Shown here piece after piece: positions 1 to 8,115 of a stretch of DNA of 37,609 bases. The notes beneath the pieces were generated by a model. That model had not been told where the DNA came from. It did no database searches and worked only from the letters and a program-made list of their open reading frames with translations. The DNA is from Sedimentisphaerales bacterium (lineage in GTDB: Bacteria; Planctomycetota; Phycisphaerae; Sedimentisphaerales; Anaerobacaceae). Where the stretch lies: NCBI GenBank assembly GCA_016936075.1, contig JAFGPS010000210.1:1-37609 (forward strand), in the 5' to 3' direction. The number at the start of each line of letters is the position of its first letter. Position 1 is the first letter of the stretch. A program made the translations under genes and the position numbers.

Positions 1-182
1 AAATCATGCGTCATTGGCCGGGCGGGCTTGATTCCCTTTAATCGCCTGTCGATAGCAAAAATTTCGACTATGCCGATAACGATTGGAAAGCTTCTCTCGC
101 CGTCCTTTTCCTTGAGAACTATTATCTGCTGATCGGACATTTCGTTTATGATTATTCGTGATAATTCCGCTGCCACTTCCAT
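1..182 (-). CDS. Bifunctional nuclease (DUF151/BFN) family protein, N-terminal part
   Basis: This is the first 60 codons of a gene that leaves the window on the left. The ATG is at 182-180 on the minus strand. The translation contains ISDQQ-like and KEKDGERSFPIVIGI stretches followed by IDRRLKGIKPARPMTHD, which is the characteristic start of the DUF151/bifunctional nuclease family (proteins of about 130-200 residues, some linked to RNase/DNase activity). No clear Shine-Dalgarno sequence is visible, and an upstream ATG at 193 runs into a stop after three codons. It lies 76 bp downstream of valS on the same strand and may be co-transcribed with it. The family assignment is confident; the function in this organism is not. 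Confidence 0.85.
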   Translation of the reverse strand, partial: MEVAAELSRIIINEMSDQQIIVLKEKDGERSFPIVIGIVEIFAIDRRLKGIKPARPMTHD

Positions 183-258
183 TATTGCACCATTTCAGTA
201 AAAGTATTATCCTGATTCTTTTCTTTTATTGTACTAAAATTCGGTCAGTATTAGTTAT

Positions 259-3200
259 TTATTTTTCCAGTTCCGAAAGATGTTTCACTATCGTTTCAAG
301 CTGCTCTGTAAGCTGAACAAGTTTTTCCCTGGCCTGAGCGACTACTTCGGGTTTGGCTCTGCTTACGAAATTTTCGTTAGACAACTTCGCTTCAGTTCCT
401 TTTTTGGCATTTTCTACCTGTTCTTTTTGCTTTTGGAGCCTTGCTTTTTCCGCTTCGACATCGACAACATTATGTACAAAAACCTGTATGTCTTCGACAA
501 TTGCGGTCGCGGCGTTTTCAGGTTTGGAAATTCCTTCACCTGCACTGAATTTCTGTACATAAGCAGATAAGCAAATTAACTCTGCGTTTTCGTTCAATAA
601 ATTTGCAATCGAACTATTTGCATTTGCGGAAACTTCTTCTGCTTTATTAACATTGTATTTATTCTCGATGTCTCTAATGGCACGAACGAGGTTTTGAATA
701 ATTGTAACATTGTTTTCCACCTGTTCGTTTATCAATGAATCATTCAATTCGGGCCATTTTGCGGCTACTAAAGCATCGGCTGATTCGGCGTTTGCGATAC
801 CTTCAAGTTTTCTTACCGGCGCAATTTCATTTAACTTCTGGAAAATTCCTTCGGTAATAAACGGCACGAAAGGATGAAGCATTCTCAAAACCTGGTCCAG
901 AACAAACGCTAAAACATTCTGTGCTATAGGCTTTTTATCTTCGTTCTGCATTCTCGGTTTTGTCCATTCAAGATACCAGTCGCAGAAATCGTTCCAGAAA
1001 AATTTATATAAACTCGATAGCGGCTCATTAAACCTGAAGTTTTCTAAAGATTCCGTTACTTCCGAAACAGTTCTCGCAAGACGCGATAAAATCCACTTGT
1101 CAGTAATATCCATTTTTGATGCATCGAATTGCGATGGATCAGTTCCTTCGAGATTCATCATAGCAAATCGTGAAGCGTTCCATAATTTGTTGCAGAAATT
1201 TCTTCCTACATCGAATTTTGCGGAAGTATTTGTAACTCGGCCGTCAGGGAGTGTCATCTTCGAGACTGGCATTCTTATGTCCTGAGTATCGGTTGTCATA
1301 TCGGCCAATGTAAACCGCATCGCGTCCGCACCGTGACTATCTATTGCTACGAGCGGGTCGATTCCATTGCCGAGACTCTTGGACATTTTGCGTCCCTGTC
1401 CATCCTGTATCATCGCGTGAATATATACGTCACTGAATGGTATGTCACCGGCACAATATTGTCCCATCATTACCATGCGAGAAACCCATAACGTAATAAT
1501 TTCACGAGCCGTACAAAGAACATTCCCCGGATAAAAACTCTTTAGTTCAGTCGTATCTTCTGGCCAACCCAAAGTACTGAACGGCCACAACGCAGAACTA
1601 AACCACGTATCAAGAACATCTGTATCTTGTTTAAAGCCATATTTATCAAACTCAAATTGTTCGATTGTTTTATCGTCAATTCCACAGACATATATGTCAT
1701 ATTCGCCTTCTGTTGTTTTAACTATAGGCATCAAGGCATCTATTTTAGGATCAACTATTACACGGTCACTTGTACGAACAATATATATTTCTATATCTTC
1801 ATTTTTCCAGTTACCTTCAGTGTAGCTATCCCAACCCCAATAGAGCAATTCATTTGTCCAATTTTCTTCAGTAAGCGTTACCCGTTTGTGCCATATGGGT
1901 ATTCGGTGTCCCCACCATAATTGGCGAGATATAGGCCAGTCACGAAGGTTTTCAAGCCATGTCTGGTATGTTTTTTCGTAACGTTCCGGGATAAATCGCA
2001 ATCTTTTATCAATCAGTGGTTTTAATGCAAGGCCTGCTAATGAATTGACTGGAACATCTGTACCTTTGATTAATTCTTCTTTGAGCGACGAGTCACGAGC
2101 GACGAGCGACGAAATCGGTTTTTTTACCGCAATATACCACTGGTCAGAAAGATAAGGTTCGATTGGTACATGGCTTCTGTAACTGTGACCTACTTCGTGA
2201 GCATAATCGCGAACATCTTCAAGTAGTTTTTCCTGCCTGAACCATTCAACAATAGCTTCACGAGCTTCGAATCTGTCCATACCGAGAAGATTCTGTGCTT
2301 CCGGCTCAGTTGCATCTTCCCAGCCGAACTTGTCACTGATAGAACCATCGGGAGCCATTATATTAATTATATCAAGATCATGCCTTTGGCCGATAGCGTA
2401 GTCGTCCGGGTCGTGTGCGGGAGTGACTTTCAAAAAGCCTGTCGAGAATTTTGCTTTTTCGTCTTCGCTATTAGGATCAGGAAGAACTACGTGTTCATCA
2501 GCAATGATAGGTATCATGCGGCCAACAATCGGTAAGCGAACTTTTTTGCCAACGAGAAATTTCGCTCTCGGATCGCGAGGATTCATCGCAACCGCTGTAT
2601 CGCCGAGCATTGTTTCCGGCCTTGTTGTCGCTACTGTAACGTATTCTATCGTGTCATGGGCATCCTGCCCATGATTTTCTTCTGCAATATTTATCCAAAG
2701 CCAGTTTTCCAATTCAGCTTTTTCCGGATTTGAAAGAATATAGTTAAGTTGATTATAGAAATCTTTTTCGTCACGAATAATATGATCGTAATATTCACTT
2801 TGCCAGAAATCACCGGTACGTCCCAACAATTCATTGGCTTTTGTTGATGTATAAGATTTCCATGAATGTAATATACTCGACAGTTCAAATCCATCGTATG
2901 GTTTTAAGACGGCATGAACGTGATTAGGCATAATTACCCAGGCTATCAGGTCGTATCTTTCTCCATCGAAATGTTTCAATGCATTTGAAGTAAGTTCTGC
3001 TATCTGTGGCTCACGCAGATAACATTGCCCATGTCCTGCGTTAAGATAGGATTCGACTTTATCATTGTAAAGCTTCGCAAGTTCCTGTTGTTCATGTTTA
3101 GTTAATTCACGGCCTTGTGATTCGGCATTAAGCAAAATCTTTTTTCGATCTATTTTCCATTGCTCAAGCACTTCATTAGGCATTGAATCAGCCAAACGAA

Positions 3201-4062
3201 ATGTTACGGCATATAATCCACCTGATTTTGTCCAATGAGGCAGATATGATCCAAATCGTTTTTGCAGGAATTGCTTTTGCAAAGATTGGTTTTGCATGGG
3301 CTGGAAGCCCATGCCACGATTTGTGTCATGGGCATCCTGCCCATGAATTTTACTCTCAATATTTGTTTCATAGGAATACTCAGTTTTAAGCATGGGCTGG
3401 AAGCCCATGCCACGGGGAATTTCAACAGGGTTTTCGAGAGGGTATCTCATATACCAGAAATGTCCCTGTACTGTTTCGTGTTCGACTTCATCGTCTGCCA
3501 GAACTGTTTGTGTTGCAGGGTCCCAGTTGACTAATCTTTTGCCGCGATAAATGAGGCCGTCTTTGAAGAGTTTGAAAAATGTTGCACGTACTGCTTTGGC
3601 ACAGACTTCATCCATTGTGAATCTTGTGCGGTCCCAGTCGCAGGAGCATCCCATTGCTTTCAATTGTTCTATGATACGAACTTCATATTCGTCTTTCCAT
3701 GCCTGAACCCGGCTGACAAATTCCTCTCGCTCGAAATCGGTACGTTTTTTCCCCTCTTCGGAAAGAATGCGTTTTTCCACAACAGTCTGTGTTGCGATTC
3801 CGGCGTGGTCCGTTCCGGGCATCCAAAGTGTGCTGTATTTCTGCATACGTCTGAAACGTATCAGAATATCCTGCAGCGTATTATTCAACGCATGGCCAAG
3901 ATGCAGTGGGGCGGTTACGTTCGGAGGCGGAATCACAATCGTATAGGCCTTCTGGTCGTTTTCGGGCGGCTGGGCATGAAAATACGGCTTCGAGTTCCAT
4001 AATTCGTTTGCCTGTTGCTCAATTACTTTCGGTTCATACACTTTCGAGAGTTGTTCGCTCAT
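259..4062 (-). CDS. valS: Valyl-tRNA synthetase with an in-frame REP-associated transposase insertion
   Basis: Class I aminoacyl-tRNA synthetase that charges tRNA-Val, cytoplasmic. Visible landmarks are the HIGH-type motif HLGH (residues 54-57), GTDHAGIATQ, the editing-domain signature VATTRPETML, RQLWWGHRIP, DTWFSSALWPFSTLGWP, the KMSKS loop GRKMSKSLGNG, and a C-terminal coiled-coil arm rich in Lys/Glu. The ATG at 4062 has AGGA seven bases upstream. The protein has 1267 residues against roughly 870-1000 for the family. Residues ~217-471 (nt 2650-3414) are foreign: a complete Y1 (HUH) transposase framed by REP palindromes, inserted where the Rossmann fold enters the CP1 editing domain. Native sequence stops at ...YPLENPVEI and resumes at IEYVTVATT. 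The frame is open throughout. A second small repeat-derived insertion lies at 2083-2118. Whether the whole chain folds, or is processed, is unknown. Confidence 0.95.
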   Translation of the reverse strand: MSEQLSKVYEPKVIEQQANELWNSKPYFHAQPPENDQKAYTIVIPPPNVTAPLHLGHALNNTLQDILIRFRRMQKYSTLWMPGTDHAGIATQTVVEKRILSEEGKKRTDFEREEFVSRVQAWKDEYEVRIIEQLKAMGCSCDWDRTRFTMDEVCAKAVRATFFKLFKDGLIYRGKRLVNWDPATQTVLADDEVEHETVQGHFWYMRYPLENPVEIPRGMGFQPMLKTEYSYETNIESKIHGQDAHDTNRGMGFQPMQNQSLQKQFLQKRFGSYLPHWTKSGGLYAVTFRLADSMPNEVLEQWKIDRKKILLNAESQGRELTKHEQQELAKLYNDKVESYLNAGHGQCYLREPQIAELTSNALKHFDGERYDLIAWVIMPNHVHAVLKPYDGFELSSILHSWKSYTSTKANELLGRTGDFWQSEYYDHIIRDEKDFYNQLNYILSNPEKAELENWLWINIAEENHGQDAHDTIEYVTVATTRPETMLGDTAVAMNPRDPRAKFLVGKKVRLPIVGRMIPIIADEHVVLPDPNSEDEKAKFSTGFLKVTPAHDPDDYAIGQRHDLDIINIMAPDGSISDKFGWEDATEPEAQNLLGMDRFEAREAIVEWFRQEKLLEDVRDYAHEVGHSYRSHVPIEPYLSDQWYIAVKKPISSLVARDSSLKEELIKGTDVPVNSLAGLALKPLIDKRLRFIPERYEKTYQTWLENLRDWPISRQLWWGHRIPIWHKRVTLTEENWTNELLYWGWDSYTEGNWKNEDIEIYIVRTSDRVIVDPKIDALMPIVKTTEGEYDIYVCGIDDKTIEQFEFDKYGFKQDTDVLDTWFSSALWPFSTLGWPEDTTELKSFYPGNVLCTAREIITLWVSRMVMMGQYCAGDIPFSDVYIHAMIQDGQGRKMSKSLGNGIDPLVAIDSHGADAMRFTLADMTTDTQDIRMPVSKMTLPDGRVTNTSAKFDVGRNFCNKLWNASRFAMMNLEGTDPSQFDASKMDITDKWILSRLARTVSEVTESLENFRFNEPLSSLYKFFWNDFCDWYLEWTKPRMQNEDKKPIAQNVLAFVLDQVLRMLHPFVPFITEGIFQKLNEIAPVRKLEGIANAESADALVAAKWPELNDSLINEQVENNVTIIQNLVRAIRDIENKYNVNKAEEVSANANSSIANLLNENAELICLSAYVQKFSAGEGISKPENAATAIVEDIQVFVHNVVDVEAEKARLQKQKEQVENAKKGTEAKLSNENFVSRAKPEVVAQAREKLVQLTEQLETIVKHLSELEK
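2083..2118. repeat. Short gagcgacga/gtcacgagc repeat inside valS
   Basis: A run built from repeated gacgagc/gacgagt units is read in the valS frame as SSLVARDSSLKE. It sits after the conserved YLSDQWYIAVKK segment, where most ValRS proteins have a short variable linker. It resembles the simple 7-8 bp repeat arrays that are scattered between genes in many bacteria, here accommodated within coding sequence without breaking the frame. Confidence 0.55.
2655..2673. repeat. REP palindrome, type A (transposase 3' flank)
   Basis: Second identical copy of catgggcatcctgcccatg. It marks the 3' end of the transposase insertion and is read as HGQDAHDT; native ValRS sequence resumes immediately after it. 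Confidence 0.9.
3295..3313. repeat. REP palindrome, type B (transposase 5' flank)
   Basis: Second identical copy of catgggctggaagcccatg. It lies directly before the transposase reading frame and is read as GMGFQPM in valS. Together with the copy at 2655-2673 it brackets the transposase. Confidence 0.9.
3327..3345. repeat. REP palindrome, type A (inner)
   Basis: catgggcatcctgcccatg: a 7-bp perfect stem with a 5-nt loop, translated within valS as HGQDAHDT together with flanking bases. It pairs with the type B palindrome at 3391-3409 to form a REP doublet that carries no transposase. Confidence 0.9.
3391..3409. repeat. REP palindrome, type B (outer)
   Basis: catgggctggaagcccatg: an 8-bp perfect stem with a 3-nt loop. 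On the minus strand it is read within valS as GMGFQPM. It is followed 17 nt later in the transposase direction by other element DNA, then by the type A palindrome at 3327. It forms the left border of the whole insertion. Confidence 0.9.
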
Positions 4063-4164
4063 AAATCATCCTGTTTCAACGGTTTATAAAAAAAATACCG
4101 GCCCCAAAGCAGCCGGAATCTTATTTTATTAAAATCAGCGAAAAAGTAAAGACAATAATGTTTC

Positions 4165-4235
4165 GTCGTGCGTATTGCGTATCGCGTAATGCGAACATGG
4201 AGAATAGGCCATACGCCATACTTAATACGCACGAC
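4165..4235. repeat. Intergenic inverted repeat (12-bp arms)
   Basis: gtcgtgcgtatt at 4165-4176 is perfectly complementary to aatacgcacgac at 4224-4235, and further partly paired gcgta/tacgc units lie between. It occupies most of the valS-upstream spacer (4063-4282), 3' to the Hint-terminated beta-helix gene. It could serve as a transcript-end hairpin for that gene or be a small dispersed palindromic element. No T-run follows on the minus strand, so a simple intrinsic terminator is not supported. Confidence 0.6.
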
Positions 4236-4282
4236 AAATCAATAATCATGGACGATTATTGATTAATAGAAATATCTGGAAA

Positions 4283-7200
4283 TTATTTGCGGACTTCTTC
4301 AAGAATTTCCCATGTTTTCTTACTGCAATCAAGAGCTACGACTCCATCTTTACCTACGAAGTATTGCTCTGAGCCATCAAGCATTAAATTGTATGATTTG
4401 CCAAAGAATGGCTTTTCTTTCTTTATTACGCTCTTGATAGCAATGGGGCCATTCATTGTTTGCAACTGCATACCGGCGGATAATTCTTCAATTTTCTTCC
4501 ATTCATCAGAAACTGTCTTAAAGTAATGTGAATGGACTATTGTAATAGTATTGCCACTTTCAAGAGTCATTTCATAGCATGGATTCATTCCTGCGCCATG
4601 CTCTTCAAGTCCTTTGATTGAGCCGGATATTGACATGGCACAATCGGCTTTGCCAACCATCTGTCCTGCAACAACTTTTGAGATTTCTACCATCTTACCA
4701 TCGGCCCATACAGGAGTATCAGCAGTAAAACATGATCTGTCTTTAACCGTGTACGTGGTAAAAACCCATATATTGCCTTTTGTTATTGTTCCTGAAGAAT
4801 CAATTTCATCAATTCGCCAGAAATACTCAGTATTAAACTCCAGGGGTCTGAGAGAAGTAAAAGATGTGCTGTTTTGATATAAACTAACTATTACGCCAAG
4901 CGAATTATCCCGTGTTGCGTCTCGGACATGCTCAAGACTGGTACCAAGATAAACATCATGTCGTATTGCATCTACTCCTGGAGTCCAGCTTAATGTTGTG
5001 GATATAGGAGTTGTAAATCCTCCATTACTCGGATTTGGCATGGAAGCTTTATATTGTTCGCCCGAAGAGAATGACATACTTGCGTAAGATGTATTTCCGT
5101 AAGCACCCATATTAATTTTTCCGCCGTTTGGTTGACGTTCTTTTATGAAATCGTCTTCTGGATTACCTGCATCAATACAAGGACTTGTCTGGTAATCAAG
5201 TACCCATATATCAAATAGCGGCCAGTATCTTCCACGTTCGCTTTTCAAATGATAGTCACCTTCATCAGGAGCGACAAATAATGGGTTGGAAAGAGTGTTT
5301 CCAAGATAAACATCAATCAAAATAATATCATCTTCCATGCAGCTATATTCTGGTAAACAATTTTCAAAATCCAGTCCTTCATTATCCCAGAAAATGCAAT
5401 TGCTTATTTCAGGATTACTATCGAAGCATTCGATTCCGGTATTGTTATTTACAATTGTGAGATTTTTAATAGTTGGAGAGCTGCCGAGAATATTAAGGAT
5501 TCCGATTTCACTGTTTCTTATCACGAAGTTCAGGATTTTGCATTTGTCTGTCTCCCCGAAGCAAAACAGTACTGCTATATTGTTAGGATTTTCGATAACA
5601 GCGGCATCTTCGGCACTTGTTAATGTAATGTTCTTGCCCCAGAATACTAATCCCTCTCTATACACTCCCGGATAAACCATCACGGTATCACCATCTTGTG
5701 ACGCATCTATACCTTTCTGGATAGTTTTGAAAGCAGTATTTCTGCTTAATCCATAGTTCAGATCATTTCCAGTTGCGGTATCGACGTAATAAGTTACTGG
5801 AATCATAGGTACATCCATGCACAATACAGTCATTTGCGCCATGTACAAAATTTCCTGGTCACTTGGAGTGTATATAGCTCGTATCGTGACTTCTATATTT
5901 TCATTCAACTCTCCCAGTGTGAACAATCCATTTGAATCAATTGTTGCAATACCTTCCGGCTCAACTGACCACGTAACTTCATTTGTTAAAGTGACCTGTG
6001 TATCATCATCATAGCGGCCAGCCGTAATATATTGTCCGGTTTCATTTTCTTTTACCTGGTGCGGCCCGCTCATTTCGAGCTGTACGAAAACAGGTGGGAT
6101 ATATTCCTGAGCTTCGTCGGCTCCCATATCGACATATTGCCCGATTAGACGTGCATCGCCGTCAATATCATTCTGGTCGGAGTAATCTCTATCTGGATTA
6201 CCTGAATCGATACATGGTGAGCTTTGAAGTAAATGATAATCACCGTCAATCCACATGTTCTGATTTGTCCAGCTTCCGGGTTGGACGAACATAGGATATG
6301 TATCGATATTATTCGGCTCATATTTTAAGATAGAACCATCCGCTACTATTATATCATTAGGCCCGTACTGTATATCGCTGTAATCGACTGATAAATTCCA
6401 TAGAGCGTTATTTGGTTCGTTACATTCAACAAGAATCTGGCCGCCTTCTAAGGCAAGGTTGTCCCAGATAATTGTATTGTCAATAATTCCATTTTTCTTT
6501 TTGAGGTATAAAGCTCCGGCTTTTTTCTGAGAATAATTTCCAGCTATCGTACAGTTGATAATGTCGCTGCAATCATACAATCCGGCTCCGCTTCCTCCTG
6601 ATATGTTTCCGCTTATGATAGAGTTTATTACCGAGTTGCAATCTGAAAGTCCACCACCCGGGAAAACTTCCGAACTATTACCAGAGATTGTGCATCTATC
6701 AACTTCTTTGCAATTATATAAACCGCCACCATAGCCGCGTGCGGTGTTTCCTGTGATTGTGCAATTTTCAAATGAATTGCAATCTATAGCTCCGCCTGCA
6801 TGCCATTTTGAAGATATATTATTTTGTATTGTACAATCTACGACCGTACCCATGCAATTTGCAAGCCCACCACCAGAGTTATCAGTTGATTCGTTCTTTT
6901 TAATTGTGCAACCAATAATAGTTCCATTGCATCCATACAAGCCACCACCTTTGCTTGAAGCTGTATTATCTTCTATTGTGCAATTATTAATATTCGTATT
7001 ACAATTATATAAACCTCCTCCTGTTCCTGTTGTGCTGAAAGTTGCTTGATTACTTTTAATCAAACAATCATTAATTATTGCATTACAACTATTTAATCCG
7101 CCTCCATTTCCTTTTGTTGAATTATTTCTTATCGTGCAATTAATTATCTGGCCGTTACAACTATGCAATCCACCTCCATCTTCACCTCTAGCTCCATTGG

Positions 7201-7828
7201 ATTTAATTGTGCAATTTCTAATAATTCCGTCGCAACCATATAATCCGCCTCCATTTCTTCTTGCGTTATTATCTGAAATCGTACAATTTTCTATTAAGCC
7301 ATCGCAATTATAAATTCCACCACCATCATACCTTGCATTATTATAATATATATAACATTTATTTATTGTTGCTTTTGTTCCATTCCCATTTATTCCACCA
7401 CCATAATTAATTGCTCCAGGATAAAAGATATCACCATAAGTAAGTTCTATTCCTTGCAGAACACAGTTTTCATTCTCTTGTCCTGAAAAGGTTACTACAG
7501 ATAAAGTATCTTGGTTTGAACTTGTTGATGAGTTATACAAATAAATTCTTGTATTTGTTACTACGTCCCAATCATTAGGATCATTTGAAGTAAGAATTAT
7601 ATTTTTTCCTTTAAAATTTATGGCTCCACGGTAACTCCCTTCTGCCACTAAGACTGTATCACCTTCTTCTGCGGCGTCGATTGCTGGTTGGATTGCTTCG
7701 TAATCATAATCAAGTCCGGCAGCGTTTTCGATTCCTACAGTGATAGTTTTTCCGGAGGTCATGTTGGCAGAAATTAGTAAGATTACAGTGATGTAAAATG
7801 ATTGTATTAAAAATCCCCCTATATTCAT
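4283..7828 (-). CDS. Secreted parallel beta-helix protein with bacterial Ig-like, Fn3-like and C-terminal Hint domains
   Basis: A secreted surface or extracellular protein of 1181 residues. The ATG at 7828 has AAGGGGA upstream. Domain order as read: signal peptide (~1-26); a parallel beta-helix of many GGGLYNC/NCTI repeats (~30-480) typical of PbH1 proteins; a CIDSGNP...DMGADE closing segment (~520-570); a Big_2-like Ig domain (WSVEPEGIATIDSNGLFT, ~575-660); a second beta-helix starting YYVDTATGNDLNYGLS...TIQKGIDAS (~670-900); a Fn3-like module with LSWTPG...HDVYLGT...EYFWRIDEIDSSG (~920-1030); and a Hint domain from Cys1033 (SCFTADTPVW) to the end. The Hint domain has a block-B-like HSHYFKTV and a block-F-like SYNLML...YFVGKDGVV, but it ends without the His-Asn pair of inteins. 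Its partner is the LRR protein at 10592-14029. Substrate and ligand are unknown. Confidence 0.9.
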   Translation of the reverse strand: MNIGGFLIQSFYITVILLISANMTSGKTITVGIENAAGLDYDYEAIQPAIDAAEEGDTVLVAEGSYRGAINFKGKNIILTSNDPNDWDVVTNTRIYLYNSSTSSNQDTLSVVTFSGQENENCVLQGIELTYGDIFYPGAINYGGGINGNGTKATINKCYIYYNNARYDGGGIYNCDGLIENCTISDNNARRNGGGLYGCDGIIRNCTIKSNGARGEDGGGLHSCNGQIINCTIRNNSTKGNGGGLNSCNAIINDCLIKSNQATFSTTGTGGGLYNCNTNINNCTIEDNTASSKGGGLYGCNGTIIGCTIKKNESTDNSGGGLANCMGTVVDCTIQNNISSKWHAGGAIDCNSFENCTITGNTARGYGGGLYNCKEVDRCTISGNSSEVFPGGGLSDCNSVINSIISGNISGGSGAGLYDCSDIINCTIAGNYSQKKAGALYLKKKNGIIDNTIIWDNLALEGGQILVECNEPNNALWNLSVDYSDIQYGPNDIIVADGSILKYEPNNIDTYPMFVQPGSWTNQNMWIDGDYHLLQSSPCIDSGNPDRDYSDQNDIDGDARLIGQYVDMGADEAQEYIPPVFVQLEMSGPHQVKENETGQYITAGRYDDDTQVTLTNEVTWSVEPEGIATIDSNGLFTLGELNENIEVTIRAIYTPSDQEILYMAQMTVLCMDVPMIPVTYYVDTATGNDLNYGLSRNTAFKTIQKGIDASQDGDTVMVYPGVYREGLVFWGKNITLTSAEDAAVIENPNNIAVLFCFGETDKCKILNFVIRNSEIGILNILGSSPTIKNLTIVNNNTGIECFDSNPEISNCIFWDNEGLDFENCLPEYSCMEDDIILIDVYLGNTLSNPLFVAPDEGDYHLKSERGRYWPLFDIWVLDYQTSPCIDAGNPEDDFIKERQPNGGKINMGAYGNTSYASMSFSSGEQYKASMPNPSNGGFTTPISTTLSWTPGVDAIRHDVYLGTSLEHVRDATRDNSLGVIVSLYQNSTSFTSLRPLEFNTEYFWRIDEIDSSGTITKGNIWVFTTYTVKDRSCFTADTPVWADGKMVEISKVVAGQMVGKADCAMSISGSIKGLEEHGAGMNPCYEMTLESGNTITIVHSHYFKTVSDEWKKIEELSAGMQLQTMNGPIAIKSVIKKEKPFFGKSYNLMLDGSEQYFVGKDGVVALDCSKKTWEILEEVRK

Positions 7829-7900
7829 TTTCGTTTCCCCTTAATGTAAGTTCCTCAATTCCTCGAATCGCTTTATTTCGCTTCAGGCAATAAAACAATA

Positions 7901-7920
7901 ACTTAACTCGCGGCTATATT
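7901..7920 (-). promoter_or_regulatory. Shared upstream motif AGCCGCgAGTTAAGT of the Hint-protein genes
   Basis: On the minus strand, AGCCGCGAGTTAAGT lies about 75 bp before the start of the beta-helix gene. Nearly the same string, AGCCGCAGGTAAGT, lies about 50 bp before the LRR/Hint gene (14080-14096). The two genes are not otherwise similar upstream. Possible shared operator, promoter part or 5' leader structure; its role is inferred only from recurrence. Confidence 0.35.
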
Positions 7921-8033
7921 TTTACAAATATACTTTCTCTATTTTATATATCGAAAAGTCTGAATGCAATAGAAAAAGATAAAAAAGAATTAGTAGGGCA
8001 AGAGGATTAGAGAGTTGGAAAGTGGCGGATATT

Positions 8034-8104
8034 ACTGAGTCAGTTGATTGAGCTAACTACTCCTTTTGGGGTATGTAAATTAACTCAATCAACTAATCAG
8101 CCAG
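8034..8104. repeat. Inverted repeat downstream of rho
   Basis: agttgattgag (8042-8052) is perfectly complementary to ctcaatcaact (8084-8094), and pairing extends imperfectly outwards through tgagtcag/ctaatcag and inwards through ctaac/gtaaatta. It lies 10-80 bp past the rho stop codon and may act as a 3' hairpin for rho mRNA, or be a dispersed repeat. No T-run supports a classical terminator. The rest of 7829-8115 is AT-rich leader of the beta-helix gene. Confidence 0.55.
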
Positions 8105-8115
8105 TTAACTTGAAA

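Larger units (their letters stand above)
2650..3414 (-). mobile_element. REP/RAYT element (TnpA_REP, Y1 transposase) in frame inside valS
   Basis: This segment of about 765 bp (255 codons, a multiple of three) encodes a REP-associated tyrosine transposase of about 215 residues. Shared family features are an N-terminal PHWTKSGGLYAVTFRLADS stretch, the metal-binding HUH motif MPNHVHAV (His381 and His383 in valS numbering), and the catalytic tyrosine in LNYILSNPEKAEL (Tyr441). All catalytic residues appear intact. REP palindromes flank it: 3295-3313 on its 5' side and 2655-2673 on its 3' side. An additional REP pair without a transposase sits just upstream (3391-3409 and 3327-3345). The outer borders read GTGGCATGGGC and, inverted, GTGTCATGGGC, an imperfect terminal inverted repeat. 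The transposase has no separate start with a good ribosome site; it can be read as part of valS. Confidence 0.9.

Noticed and set aside
2655..3409. Repeated 19-bp palindromes as a CRISPR array
   Set aside because: Two different repeat types, irregular spacing (one interval contains a full transposase), no cas genes; they are REP palindromes.
2650..3414. In-frame insertion in valS read as an intein
   Set aside because: No Cys/Ser/Thr at the start, no Hint blocks and no terminal His-Asn; the HUH and Tyr motifs and REP palindromes identify a RAYT transposase instead.
4094..4125. ccggc...gccgg followed by T-rich sequence as a plus-strand terminator
   Set aside because: Stem of only 5 bp and no plus-strand gene upstream that would use it.
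4240..4260. aataatc/gattatt hairpin as terminator of the beta-helix gene
   Set aside because: Only A/T-rich 7-bp pairing and no T-run in the direction of transcription.
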